A stretch of DNA of 41,332 nt from Clostridia bacterium. Lineage in GTDB: Bacteria; Bacillota; Clostridia; Christensenellales; Aristaeellaceae. The notes below the pieces were generated by a model that saw only the letters and a program-made list of their open reading frames with translations, was not told the origin of the DNA and did no database searches. The DNA lies in contig JAFWZN010000038.1 of assembly GCA_017522345.1 (NCBI GenBank), positions 1 to 41,332 on the forward strand. The letters run 5' to 3'. Shown piece by piece: positions 33,508 through 41,332 of this stretch. The translations under genes and the position numbers were made by a program. The first letter of the stretch is position 1, and each line of letters opens with the position of its first letter.

Positions 33508-35502
33508 TTACTCCCACGCTTTTTTCAGCATCGGCATGAACATACCGCCCTGAACGGAGCGGGCAATGAAGTGTTCGTAACAGCCGGTAATCGTGTCGTA
33601 CCAGTCGCTGAAGGCTACGCGGGTAGGCGTTTCCTTTAAGTATTTTACGAGGGGCTTTGCAAAGGCTTCTACGCCTTCCTTGGTATCGGCCATGGCGGAG
33701 GACCATATGATCCAGTCGCTCTTGGTGTAGGTTTTGCGGCTGTCGAGCGGGACGCCGTATTCGTTGGTTTCCTGCATATAGCGGGCAATTTCGGCGTGAT
33801 AGAATTCTTCATCCCAGATGCCGAAGCCGAAAAGCTTGTCCCATACAGCGTTATACTTCAGGCTCCAGCCGTCGCCGTTAAGCGTAAGCGCGGTTCCGTT
33901 ATCGGTCTTTGCGCGTTCGTAGACGCTTCTGCCCATCCGGATTGCAGCGTTTTTGTAGTATTCGGCTTCTTCCCCTTCGCCCAGCTTTTCCATCATCCAG
34001 CCATAGGCGGCCAAGCCGCAGACGGCCTTGAAGGCGAGATTGACATTGTGCGCGAGGTGCCCGGCAAAATCGTCGGTGCAAAGCTGTTCGCCGGGATCCT
34101 CGCCGTATTTTTCAAGGTATTTGACCCATGTTTTGAGAAGCGGAAGATTTTCCTTGGCAAATTCGGTATCGCCGTCCGCGCGCATGGCGGCGGCAACCAT
34201 CAGAATCATATTGCCGCATTCCTCAACCGGCATCTGATACCGATGCTCATAAACGTTTTCCGCGCCCTCATACAGGAACGTCGGCGGGAACTGACCGGCG
34301 GGGTAAAAGGCCGGATCGCACTTTTCGTCGTTGAATACGCAAGCCTTTTCGCGTCCGCGCCTTCCACTTAAAGCATACACCTGCCCCGTCGCAATCGGGT
34401 ACCGGCCGACGTCATGCGGCGCAAAATCCTCCTTCCACACGGGCATGGAGGCAAATTTGAAAATCGGACGGCACATGCCGCGCACAAGCTCGGGCGCATA
34501 CAGCAAGTACAAAGGCGCGGACGGATAGCTCACGTCCACAGTGCCGATACAGCCGTTTGAGTCGTTTTCCTTGGACAGGAAAACGGGTTTTCCGTCGCGG
34601 TCGGCAATCAGCTTGTGGGCGCAGATGGAATGACGGTACGCAGCGCAGGCCAGCGCCATCATGCTTTCGCCGCCGGCAGCCTCGGCTTTTGAAAGGATAT
34701 CTTCATCCAGCTTCTCAAGGCGCTGTGCGATTTCATCGTGCCGCTTCATCATTTCACGGATGGCCTGTACGATGGTTTTGCCGTTTCGGGCATAATAGGC
34801 ATGCGCGGTATACTCAAAATACTGAATGGAAGCAATGTCGTCGTAGGCTATCGCTATCATCATGCTTTCGCCTGTTTTGAGGGCCTTTTCAGAAACGAGG
34901 CCCCAATGTCCGCCCACACGGTCGAAGCGCACGGGCGACTCGCTTGCCAGATACGCATAGCCCCAGTCGATTGTGATGTGATCGGATGATCTGTTCAGAA
35001 GCGGCTGCACCTGCTTGCCCATCCACGCCAGATTGAATCCGCCCGCGTCGTATTCGCCGCCAATCATGGAATCGGCGGCGCAAGCGCCGTTTTTACAGAT
35101 ATCGTCGTGCCAGATGAAGGAAACATCAATGTCATGCGCCTGTCCGTCAAGCGATTTTGTTTCAATATCCAGATAGTTTACGGGCGTGCTCATAAGATCG
35201 AAATCGTCCATCAGAAGCGGCGCTCGGAAGGAAACGGTTATCTCGGCTTCGCCGGCCTTAAAGACATAAACCGTCTTCGTAGGCGTAACCATTCTTTCTA
35301 TAAGCTCCGCTTTTTCATTGCGCTGATTTCCGATCAGCGCATAGGCCTTGTTGTCCACGCAGGCGGCGAGCGTCATTCGTTTTCTTTCGCCCGCCCAATG
35401 GGTGGTTTCGCCGTCCGCGGGATGATCGAAGGCGGACCAAACGGACAGGAAGGGATCTATCGAGATTAAAGGATATGCGGGAAGATAGCTTTTGTAATCC
35501 AT
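33508..35502 (-). CDS. Glutaminase-like protein (DUF5127/DUF4965/DUF1793)
   Basis: This 664-residue protein resembles the family around fungal glutaminase A: the N-terminal DUF5127/DUF4964 beta domain (YPLISIDPFLSVWS, then HWAGERKRMTL) and a helical toroid with DUF4965/DUF1793 (AYRHSICAHKL, then DVSYPSAPLYLLYAPELVRG and FAPHDVGRYPIATGQ). Many members occur in polysaccharide-degradation loci, and the true substrate is uncertain (amide or glycosidic). No signal peptide is seen. The start at 35500-35502 has a GAGGAGG site; the frame is open further to 35556 without one. It is convergent to the heparinase-like gene and divergent from dnaE. Confidence 0.87.
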   Translation of the reverse strand: MDYKSYLPAYPLISIDPFLSVWSAFDHPADGETTHWAGERKRMTLAACVDNKAYALIGNQRNEKAELIERMVTPTKTVYVFKAGEAEITVSFRAPLLMDDFDLMSTPVNYLDIETKSLDGQAHDIDVSFIWHDDICKNGACAADSMIGGEYDAGGFNLAWMGKQVQPLLNRSSDHITIDWGYAYLASESPVRFDRVGGHWGLVSEKALKTGESMMIAIAYDDIASIQYFEYTAHAYYARNGKTIVQAIREMMKRHDEIAQRLEKLDEDILSKAEAAGGESMMALACAAYRHSICAHKLIADRDGKPVFLSKENDSNGCIGTVDVSYPSAPLYLLYAPELVRGMCRPIFKFASMPVWKEDFAPHDVGRYPIATGQVYALSGRRGREKACVFNDEKCDPAFYPAGQFPPTFLYEGAENVYEHRYQMPVEECGNMILMVAAAMRADGDTEFAKENLPLLKTWVKYLEKYGEDPGEQLCTDDFAGHLAHNVNLAFKAVCGLAAYGWMMEKLGEGEEAEYYKNAAIRMGRSVYERAKTDNGTALTLNGDGWSLKYNAVWDKLFGFGIWDEEFYHAEIARYMQETNEYGVPLDSRKTYTKSDWIIWSSAMADTKEGVEAFAKPLVKYLKETPTRVAFSDWYDTITGCYEHFIARSVQGGMFMPMLKKAWE

Positions 35503-35593
35503 AGAAAATACCTCCTCATACGCAATGCTTATCCAGATTATATCACACAAACGCATTCAGCGAAACACCCGTCTTTCCTTTTTTTTCGATTCG

Positions 35594-35602
35594 TGCTATA
35601 AT
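35594..35602 (+). promoter_or_regulatory. Extended -10 promoter of dnaE
   Basis: TGCTATAAT (TATAAT at 35597-35602); the -35 region (TTTCCT at 35574) is weak. Transcription would start near 35609, about 40 nt upstream of the TTG start. Confidence 0.7.
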
Positions 35603-35646
35603 GTATTTTAGAGGGATATGCCATTTTTGAAGGAGGTCAATCACGC

Positions 35647-38600
35647 TTGTTCTGTCATCTTCACATGCATACCGAATACAGCCTTTTGGACGGCGCAAAC
35701 CGCATCAAGGATTTGATCGCGCGCGTCAAGTCTTTGGGCATGACCTCCTGCGCCATCACCGATCACGGCGTAATGTACGGCGTTGTCGATTTCTATAAGG
35801 AAGCCAAAAAGGAAGGCATTCACCCCGTCATCGGCTGCGAGGTATACGTGTGCAGGGACATGGACGCCAAAAACGACGCCGGACGCGAAATGAGCCACCT
35901 GATTCTCCTTTGCGAAAACCAGACGGGCTATCAGAATCTGATCAAGCTTGTCTCCGAGGGCTTCACGCGCGGCTTCTATTATCGACCGCGCATCGACTAC
36001 GATCTTCTGAAAAAACACAAGGAGGGTTTGATCGCGCTTTCCGCGTGTTTGTCCGGCGACCTTCCCAAGGCCGTTTTAAACGGCAGAATGAAGGACGCTT
36101 TGTCCATCGCGCGCATGTATCAGGAGATTTTTGGAAAAGATCATTACTATATAGAGCTGCAGAACCACGGCCTTCAAGAGCAGAAGCAGGTGCTGCCGGG
36201 GCTCATCCGCATTGCAAACGATTTGGACATTCCCTTAGTCATCACCAACGACTGCCATTATACAAACAGAGAAGACGCCGAAGCGCAGGAAATTCTCATG
36301 TGCATCCAGACGGGCAAAACGCTCAAGGATGAAAACCGCATGCGCATGGAAACCGACCAGATGTATATCAAAAGCGAGGACGAAATCCGCTTGCTCTTCC
36401 CCGACTTTGACGACGCGATTCAAAGAACCGAGGAAATCGCAAGACGCTGTCACGTTGAATTCGATTTTGACACCAAGCACCTGCCCGCCTATCCCCTGCC
36501 CGGCGGCGAAACGGCAGCCGAGATGCTGCGCCGCCTGTGCACGGAGGGCTTAATGCACAAATACGCGCCCGAACGCACGGACGCAAGGAAACGCCTTGAT
36601 TACGAGCTTACCGTCATCGAGACCATGGGCTATGTCGATTATTTTCTGATCGTCTGGGATTTTATTAATTATGCGAAGCGAAACGGCATTCTGGTCGGCC
36701 CCGGACGCGGAAGCGGCGCGGGCTCCATCGTCGCCTATACCCTTGACATCACCGCCATCGACCCCATCGAGTACAGCCTGCTGTTTGAAAGGTTTTTGAA
36801 TCCCGAGCGCGTGAGCATGCCCGACCTTGATATCGACTTCGACTACGAGCGAAGAGGCGAGGTCATTGAATATGTTCAAAGAAAATACGGCTCCGACCAC
36901 GTGGCGCAGATTATCACCTTTGGCACGATGGCGGCTCGCCTTGTATTAAGAGACGTCGGCCGCGTCATGGATCTTCCCTACGGCGTTGTGGATCAGGTTG
37001 CCAAGATGGTGCCGTTTGAGCTGAATATGACGCTTCAAAAGGCGCTTGAAGCCAATCCCGACCTCAAAAACGCCTATGAAGGCGACGAAGATATCAAAAA
37101 GCTGATCGACACGGGCAAGAAGCTTGAGGGAATGCCGCGCCACGCGTCCACGCACGCGGCGGGCGTTCTGATTACCGCCAAGCCCGTTTCCGACTATGTG
37201 CCCCTTCAGACCAACGATCAGGTCATCACCACCCAGTTCCCGATGGGCACGCTGGAGGCCTTGGGGCTTCTCAAAATGGACTTTCTGGGTCTTAGAACGC
37301 TGAACGTCGTGGGCGACAGCCTTGAGTTAATCCGCGAAAACGGCGGCCCCGCCATGGACAGCTACGATATCCCGATGGACGATGCAGGCGTCTATCAAAT
37401 GATTTCCTCCGGCGATACGGACGGCGTGTTCCAGCTGGAATCGGGCGGCATGAGAAACTTCCTCATGAACATGAAGCCGCAGAATTTTGAAGACATCATC
37501 GCCGCCATTTCCCTCTATCGCCCCGGCCCCATGGACAGCATTCCCCGCTTTATTCAGGGAAAGCATAACCCCGCCACCGTCAAATACTTAACGCCCAAGC
37601 TCGAGCCCATTTTGGACGTTACCTACGGCTGCATGGTCTATCAGGAGCAGGTTATGCAGATTGTGCGCGATCTGGCCGGCTATTCGATGGGCCGAAGCGA
37701 CCTTGTGCGCCGCGCCATGGCCAAGAAAAAACACGACGTGATGGAAAAGGAAAAGGAATATTTCATAAACGGCAAGCTAAACGACGACGGAACCGTCGAC
37801 GTACCCGGCGCAATCCGCATGGGCGTAAGCAGGGAAGCCGCCGAAAAGCTGTTTGACGAAATGACCGCCTTCGCCTCCTATGCCTTCAATAAATCGCACG
37901 CCGCGGCCTACGGCGTCGTCGCCGTTCAGACGGGCTGGCTCAAAAAGCATTATCCAACCGAATTCATGGCCGCGCTCATCAATTCCATCGCGGGTTCGAG
38001 CGAAAAGGTGGCCTATTACATCGAATATTGCCGTAAAAACAATATTGAAATCGCACCGCCCGACGTCAACCGCTCGATGGAAAAATTCTCCGTCGATACG
38101 TCCACGGGCAAAAAGAAAATACGCTTCGGCTTAAACGCCGTGAAAAACGTCGGCCACGGCGCAATCCGATCCATCATCGAGGAGCGGGAAAAGAGCGGCG
38201 ACTATAAAGACCTTTTCGACTTTGCCGAGCGAAACGCAGGTCATCTGGTCAACAAAAAGGCCGTCGAATCCTTAATCAAGGCCGGCGCATTCGATTCCGT
38301 GCCCGGCAACCGCGCGCAGAAAATGTGCGTGTTTGAAAAGGCCATGGATTCGGCGAGCAAAAAATCCTCCTCCATTCTCGCAGGACAAATCTCTCTTTTC
38401 GGCGAAGCGAGTGAAATCGCATCCCCCACGCCGCCGCTTCCGCCGCTTGAGGAATTCGGCAGAAGACAAATTCTTTCCATGGAAAAGGAAGTCACCGGCA
38501 TCTATGTGTCCGGGCACCCGCTGGAGGAATATGCAAGCCAGCTTTCAAAGCTGGACATCAACGCCCGGTATCTTGCGCAGTACGTCGAGGAAAAATCGGA

Positions 38601-39132
38601 CGGCGGCATGTCCATCGACCAGATGAAGGTCAAAATGGGCGGAATTCTCACCGATAAGCGCGTCAAATCCACCAAATCCGGCGGCATGATGGCGATTGTG
38701 AATCTGGAAGATTTGTACGGCTCGACGGAGGTCTTGGCCTTCCCGCGCGTGTATGAACGCGTAAAGGACAAGCTGATTGAAGAATCTGTCGTAGTGATCA
38801 CAGGCCGCTTAAGCGCAAGGGAGGACGAGACGCCCAAGCTCTTAATCGACACGATTTCCCCCCTCGGAACGGACGCGGAAATGAAGTCAGCCGCGCAAGC
38901 CGTCACGGTGGAACCCGAAAAGCCAAGAAAGCTTTATCTGAAGCTCACGCGCAAACAGCTGGACGCGGCGGAATTCATCCTTGAAACCACGCCCGGAAGC
39001 ATCCCTGTGTACTTCTATTTCCACGACGAACAAAAAACCTTCCGCGCGCCCATGAATCTCTGGGTTTCCATGGATTACGACAAGGAAGGGCTGGAAGGCC
39101 TCTTAGGCGCAGGCAGCGTCGTGATGAAATAA
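35647..39132 (+). CDS. dnaE: DNA polymerase III subunit alpha (DnaE)
   Basis: This 1161-residue replicative C-family polymerase has a PHP domain at the N-terminus (HLHMHTEYSLLDGA, residues 4-17), the polymerase palm with catalytic aspartates in PDLDIDFD (Asp395 and Asp397) and MDFLGLRTLN (Asp545), the GPGRGSGAGSIVAY loop, a helix-hairpin region and a C-terminal OB-fold (about residues 990-1060). The length matches DnaE1 of E. coli type. In Bacillota a PolC usually carries out bulk replication with DnaE. The start is a TTG at 35647 with GAAGGAGG 10 bases upstream; an ATG at 35618 is out of frame and the next in-frame ATG (35665) would cut the PHP motif. A glycosyltransferase gene follows after 47 bp. 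Confidence 0.97.
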   Translation: MFCHLHMHTEYSLLDGANRIKDLIARVKSLGMTSCAITDHGVMYGVVDFYKEAKKEGIHPVIGCEVYVCRDMDAKNDAGREMSHLILLCENQTGYQNLIKLVSEGFTRGFYYRPRIDYDLLKKHKEGLIALSACLSGDLPKAVLNGRMKDALSIARMYQEIFGKDHYYIELQNHGLQEQKQVLPGLIRIANDLDIPLVITNDCHYTNREDAEAQEILMCIQTGKTLKDENRMRMETDQMYIKSEDEIRLLFPDFDDAIQRTEEIARRCHVEFDFDTKHLPAYPLPGGETAAEMLRRLCTEGLMHKYAPERTDARKRLDYELTVIETMGYVDYFLIVWDFINYAKRNGILVGPGRGSGAGSIVAYTLDITAIDPIEYSLLFERFLNPERVSMPDLDIDFDYERRGEVIEYVQRKYGSDHVAQIITFGTMAARLVLRDVGRVMDLPYGVVDQVAKMVPFELNMTLQKALEANPDLKNAYEGDEDIKKLIDTGKKLEGMPRHASTHAAGVLITAKPVSDYVPLQTNDQVITTQFPMGTLEALGLLKMDFLGLRTLNVVGDSLELIRENGGPAMDSYDIPMDDAGVYQMISSGDTDGVFQLESGGMRNFLMNMKPQNFEDIIAAISLYRPGPMDSIPRFIQGKHNPATVKYLTPKLEPILDVTYGCMVYQEQVMQIVRDLAGYSMGRSDLVRRAMAKKKHDVMEKEKEYFINGKLNDDGTVDVPGAIRMGVSREAAEKLFDEMTAFASYAFNKSHAAAYGVVAVQTGWLKKHYPTEFMAALINSIAGSSEKVAYYIEYCRKNNIEIAPPDVNRSMEKFSVDTSTGKKKIRFGLNAVKNVGHGAIRSIIEEREKSGDYKDLFDFAERNAGHLVNKKAVESLIKAGAFDSVPGNRAQKMCVFEKAMDSASKKSSSILAGQISLFGEASEIASPTPPLPPLEEFGRRQILSMEKEVTGIYVSGHPLEEYASQLSKLDINARYLAQYVEEKSDGGMSIDQMKVKMGGILTDKRVKSTKSGGMMAIVNLEDLYGSTEVLAFPRVYERVKDKLIEESVVVITGRLSAREDETPKLLIDTISPLGTDAEMKSAAQAVTVEPEKPRKLYLKLTRKQLDAAEFILETTPGSIPVYFYFHDEQKTFRAPMNLWVSMDYDKEGLEGLLGAGSVVMK

Positions 39133-39179
39133 ATACGAAACCGACCGCACAAACAAACCGAAAACCAAAGGAGCTCACT

Positions 39180-40142
39180 ATGAAAAATCATACGCCCGCA
39201 AGAGTCTACGTCGTCATCCCCTGCTACAACGAGGAAGAGGCTCTGCCCATCACCGCAAAAACAATGGAAAAATTCTTTGACGACATGATCAAAGACGGCC
39301 TTTTTGCGCCCGACAGCCGAATGCTTTTGGTAGACGACGGAAGCAAGGATAAAACGTGGAGCGTCATTTCCGATCTTGTTTCCTCCTCGGAAAAATTTGA
39401 AGGCCTGAAGCTCGCCCACAATGCGGGCCATCAGAACGCGCTTTGGGCAGGCATGAATAAGGCCGCCGAAAATGCCGACGCCGTCATTTCCATCGACGCG
39501 GATCTGCAGGACGACATAAACGCCATGCGCGGCTTCATGAACGAGTTTTACGCGGGCGCGGACATCGTGTACGGCGTTCGCTCCAAGCGCGAAACCGACA
39601 CCGTCTTTAAGCGCATGACCGCCGAAATGTTTTATAAGGGCATGGCGAAAATGGGCGTTGAAACCGTATTCAATCACGCCGACTACCGACTGATTTCCAA
39701 GCGCGCGCTTTCGGAGCTTTTAAACTTCACCGAGGTCAACCTGTTCCTTCGCGGCATGGTGCCGACGCTGGGCTATAAGACCGCAAAGGTTTATTATGAA
39801 AGAAGCGAGCGCACGGCGGGCGAAAGCAAATATCCGCTCAAAAAAATGCTGGCCTTCGCCGTTCAGGGCGTAACCAGCTTCTCCGTAAAGCCCATCCGCA
39901 TGATCGCGCTTCTGGGCTTCATTTTCGCCTTAGCAGCCGTCGGAATCGGCGTCTACGCGCTCATTTCCCTGATCGCAGGCCGCGCCGTTCCCGGCTGGAC
40001 GAGCACGATGCTTTCAATCTGGTTAATCGGCGGCGTGCAGCTGATTGCGCTGGGCTTAATCGGCGAATACATCGGCAAAATCTACACCGAGGTCAAGCGC
40101 CGTCCGCGATTTATCGTGGAAGAGCACTTAACGCACAAATAA
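39180..40142 (+). CDS. Polyprenyl-phosphate glycosyltransferase (GT2, GtrB/YkoT-like)
   Basis: This is a 320-residue family 2 glycosyltransferase. The N-terminal GT-A domain has VVIPCYNEEEALP, LVDDGSKDKTW and the ISIDADLQDD metal/nucleotide motif (about residues 100-110). Two membrane segments close the C-terminus (GFIFALAAVGIGVYALIS and LIGGVQLIALGLIGEYIG). Such enzymes move a sugar from a nucleotide sugar to undecaprenyl phosphate for cell-envelope or teichoic-acid-related modification. AAGGAG is found ahead of the ATG. It lies 47 bp after dnaE, so it may be co-transcribed with it, though the functions are unrelated. Confidence 0.93.
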   Translation: MKNHTPARVYVVIPCYNEEEALPITAKTMEKFFDDMIKDGLFAPDSRMLLVDDGSKDKTWSVISDLVSSSEKFEGLKLAHNAGHQNALWAGMNKAAENADAVISIDADLQDDINAMRGFMNEFYAGADIVYGVRSKRETDTVFKRMTAEMFYKGMAKMGVETVFNHADYRLISKRALSELLNFTEVNLFLRGMVPTLGYKTAKVYYERSERTAGESKYPLKKMLAFAVQGVTSFSVKPIRMIALLGFIFALAAVGIGVYALISLIAGRAVPGWTSTMLSIWLIGGVQLIALGLIGEYIGKIYTEVKRRPRFIVEEHLTHK

Positions 40143-40187
40143 ATCATTTTTTTGAAAAAACGGGTTTAAAATTCTTCCATCCGGCGC

Positions 40188-40217
40188 AAAATACCTCTCG
40201 CAAGGGAGGTATTTTTT
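40188..40217 (+). terminator. Terminator-like hairpin overlapping the ribosome site of the lipoprotein gene
   Basis: AAAATACCTC (40188-40197) pairs perfectly with GAGGTATTTT (40206-40215) around an 8-nt loop; TTTTTT (40212-40217) follows. The right arm contains GGGAGG (40204-40209), the ribosome site of the ATG at 40218, which would be blocked when the hairpin forms. Confidence 0.75.
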
Positions 40218-40730
40218 ATGAAAGATGTAAACCGCAAAAAAATCTCAATGGTGCTTTTCCTGTGTCTCGCAATCGCGCTTATTATGACGGCGTGCATGAA
40301 CAAAACCGGCTCCGATGAAAACCCCATGACCACGCCCGGCATGACCGCCGCCCCGTCCGTAACTCCAAGCGCAACGGTTGAGTCGCAGGGCGCGTTTGAC
40401 TGGCTGGTAGACGGCGAAAAGGTCGAGGAAAACTTGTCCAAAATCTCCGAAATCAGTCAGGCGCGCGTGATTGTAAACAGCGATACCGCGCTGGTCGCGG
40501 TCAAGTTCAACCCCGCCTACAAAGGCGAGCTCACCGACCGCATCCGCGAAATGATCTCAAATGAAATCAAAAAAGCGGATCCGCGCATCAAAACCGTTAC
40601 CGTAACCGCGGACGAAAACGCCGTTACTAAGGCCTATGCCCTCTCCGACCGCATGCGCGCCGGAGAAGCGTTTGAAGCCCTCAAAAACGACGTGGAAGAC
40701 CTGCTCAGATCCATCGCGGACAGAATGTAA
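40218..40730 (+). CDS. YhcN/YlaJ-like sporulation lipoprotein
   Basis: This 170-residue lipoprotein has an N-terminal signal with lipobox IMTAC (acylated Cys26), a Thr/Pro/Ser-rich linker (residues about 30-58), then a domain with VEENLSKISEISQARVIVNSD, TALVAVKFN and IRTVTVTADEN-type strands, matching the YhcN/YlaJ family found in spore formers. Members are linked to spores or to the mother-cell/forespore membrane; the function is poorly known. GGGAGG ribosome site with 8-nt spacing, within a hairpin. No sigma-G or sigma-E promoter was recognised, though the start lies only 75 bp after the glycosyltransferase. Confidence 0.82.
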   Translation: MKDVNRKKISMVLFLCLAIALIMTACMNKTGSDENPMTTPGMTAAPSVTPSATVESQGAFDWLVDGEKVEENLSKISEISQARVIVNSDTALVAVKFNPAYKGELTDRIREMISNEIKKADPRIKTVTVTADENAVTKAYALSDRMRAGEAFEALKNDVEDLLRSIADRM

Positions 40731-40771
40731 CGCAAAACCTATCTCAATGCGCAGCCCCCACAGGACAGTCA

Positions 40772-40806
40772 GCAGGCATGCAGGTTTTTTCTGTGTGCCT
40801 GCTGTT
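40772..40806 (+). terminator. Possible terminator after the lipoprotein gene
   Basis: CAGCAGGCA pairs with TGCCTGCTG over 9 bp across a 17-nt T-rich loop, 42 bp after the stop codon, followed only by TTGTAT. Hairpin clear, termination uncertain. Confidence 0.45.
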
Positions 40807-40878
40807 GTATATCCAACAGAAGTATGATAGAATTAAATCGGATATACAAACTTGAATTTGATAAAGGCGTGTGATTGT

Positions 40879-41100
40879 ATGAAAAAAATCAAGGGCGAAA
40901 CAGTATGCTATACTCTAAGTGTCTTGCTGCTGCTATTATTCATTATCCACACCATTGTTGATTACAGCCGATACGACAGCACTTTGAATTCTGCACCATT
41001 CTATCTTTGGATTGTTGTAAACATACTCTATTTTATCATTCCTGCAATGATCGTTTTTATTGTTGGTATTATTATCAGGAAAAAGCAGAAAGCAAAGTAA
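40879..41100 (+). CDS. Small membrane protein (73 residues)
   Basis: This 73-residue ORF starts at ATG 40879 (MKKIKGETVCYTLSVLLLLL). It is predicted to have two membrane segments, about residues 10-26 and 43-66, ending in a basic RKKQKAK tail. A longer frame from TTG 40852 (MNLIKACDC) is possible, but the ATG is preferred despite a weak AAAGG site. Base composition is much more AT-rich than the flanking genes, with codons such as ATT and TTA, suggesting recent acquisition or different origin. No family recognised. It could be spurious, but the hydrophobic pattern and lysine-rich ends argue for a real protein. Confidence 0.6.
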   Translation: MKKIKGETVCYTLSVLLLLLFIIHTIVDYSRYDSTLNSAPFYLWIVVNILYFIIPAMIVFIVGIIIRKKQKAK

Positions 41101-41159
41101 ATAATTCAATTCTTCAAACGCAAAATGCGCTTTTTATACATAACTTCCTGCCATGCGCC

Positions 41160-41195
41160 AAAAAAATAAAATCCAAGCAGCAAACTCGCTTGGAT
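41160..41195 (-). terminator. Rho-independent terminator on the minus strand at the right edge
   Basis: On the minus strand GCTTGGAT-type stem (41188-41195 with 41171-41178, 8 bp, 9-nt loop) is followed by TTTATTTTTTT (41170-41160). It points to a minus-strand gene to the right of the window whose transcript ends here. Its outer base coincides with the inner end of the inverted repeat. Confidence 0.78.
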
Positions 41196-41332
41196 CAGAC
41201 CATCAACAAACCTCTGGGTGAGGCATGGAGAGGGAGCGCACTCCCTCTCCATTTTCAATCGATTTTGGCGGCATGTACTTAAAAATCGCGCGTTTTCACA
41301 AAGCGCAGCGACTGAAAACGCTTCCCCTTTCC
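41195..41332. repeat. Right copy of the 138-bp inverted repeat bounding the window
   Basis: Reverse complement of 1-138, with three substitutions in the 52-54 equivalent (TAA read on the minus strand instead of GCC). It contains the same two palindromes, one a perfect 12-bp stem. It abuts the minus-strand terminator at 41160-41195. See the entry at 1-138. Confidence 0.9.

Noticed and set aside
1..41332. CRISPR array, prophage, rRNA or tRNA genes
   Set aside because: No regularly spaced direct repeats, phage structural genes, cloverleaf or rRNA signatures were seen by reading; a covariance-model scan was not possible here.

Overview
The window looks like chromosomal DNA of an anaerobic, fermentative, probably spore-forming Clostridia (Bacillota) of roughly 50% GC. 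The evidence is an electron-bifurcating lactate dehydrogenase/Etf operon, a T-box riboswitch before ileS, strong AGGAGG ribosome sites, sigma-A promoters with 17-bp spacers, a YhcN/YlaJ-type sporulation lipoprotein, a DUF4317 protein and dispersed GC-rich palindromes of a kind common in gut Clostridia. I see no rRNA, tRNA, CRISPR array, prophage or transposase.

Layout. 1-138 is an inverted copy of 41195-41332, so the window is bounded by the same repeat in opposite orientation. 206-4355 (minus) holds a SUKH-domain protein followed by etfB-etfA-lctD (lactate oxidation coupled to ferredoxin and NAD). 4429-7886 (minus) is ileS with its T-box leader and promoter, followed by a MITE-like element (7937-8134) and a DUF4317 gene. 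9442-20483 (minus) carries a MATE transporter and then, read in transcription order from the GH35 promoter, GH35 beta-galactosidase, metallo-beta-lactamase-fold hydrolase, MATE transporter, HTH-like protein, a 1070-residue membrane protein kinase/NACHT fusion, and a secreted protein closed by a terminator.

20546-22945 (plus) is a third MATE gene plus miaA. dapA (minus) and argF (plus) are divergent from 23840-24035. Behind argF a consensus promoter drives a 29-codon leader ORF and a strong terminator ahead of a methyltransferase and a GNAT acetyltransferase, which looks like an attenuator. Next come an amidohydrolase (own consensus promoter), a monocistronic 807-residue AAA+ ATPase with an unrecognised N-terminal region, a Gfo/Idh oxidoreductase plus divergent heparinase-like pair, a convergent glutaminase-like (DUF4965) protein, dnaE, a polyprenyl-phosphate glycosyltransferase, a YhcN-like lipoprotein whose ribosome site lies in a terminator-like hairpin, and a small AT-rich membrane protein.

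Most of the window is core metabolism and sugar catabolism. The parts most likely to hold something undescribed are the HTH / kinase-NACHT-TM / secreted-protein module (10900-16445), the leader-peptide attenuator (24949-25187) and the lone AAA+ ATPase (28024-30447).
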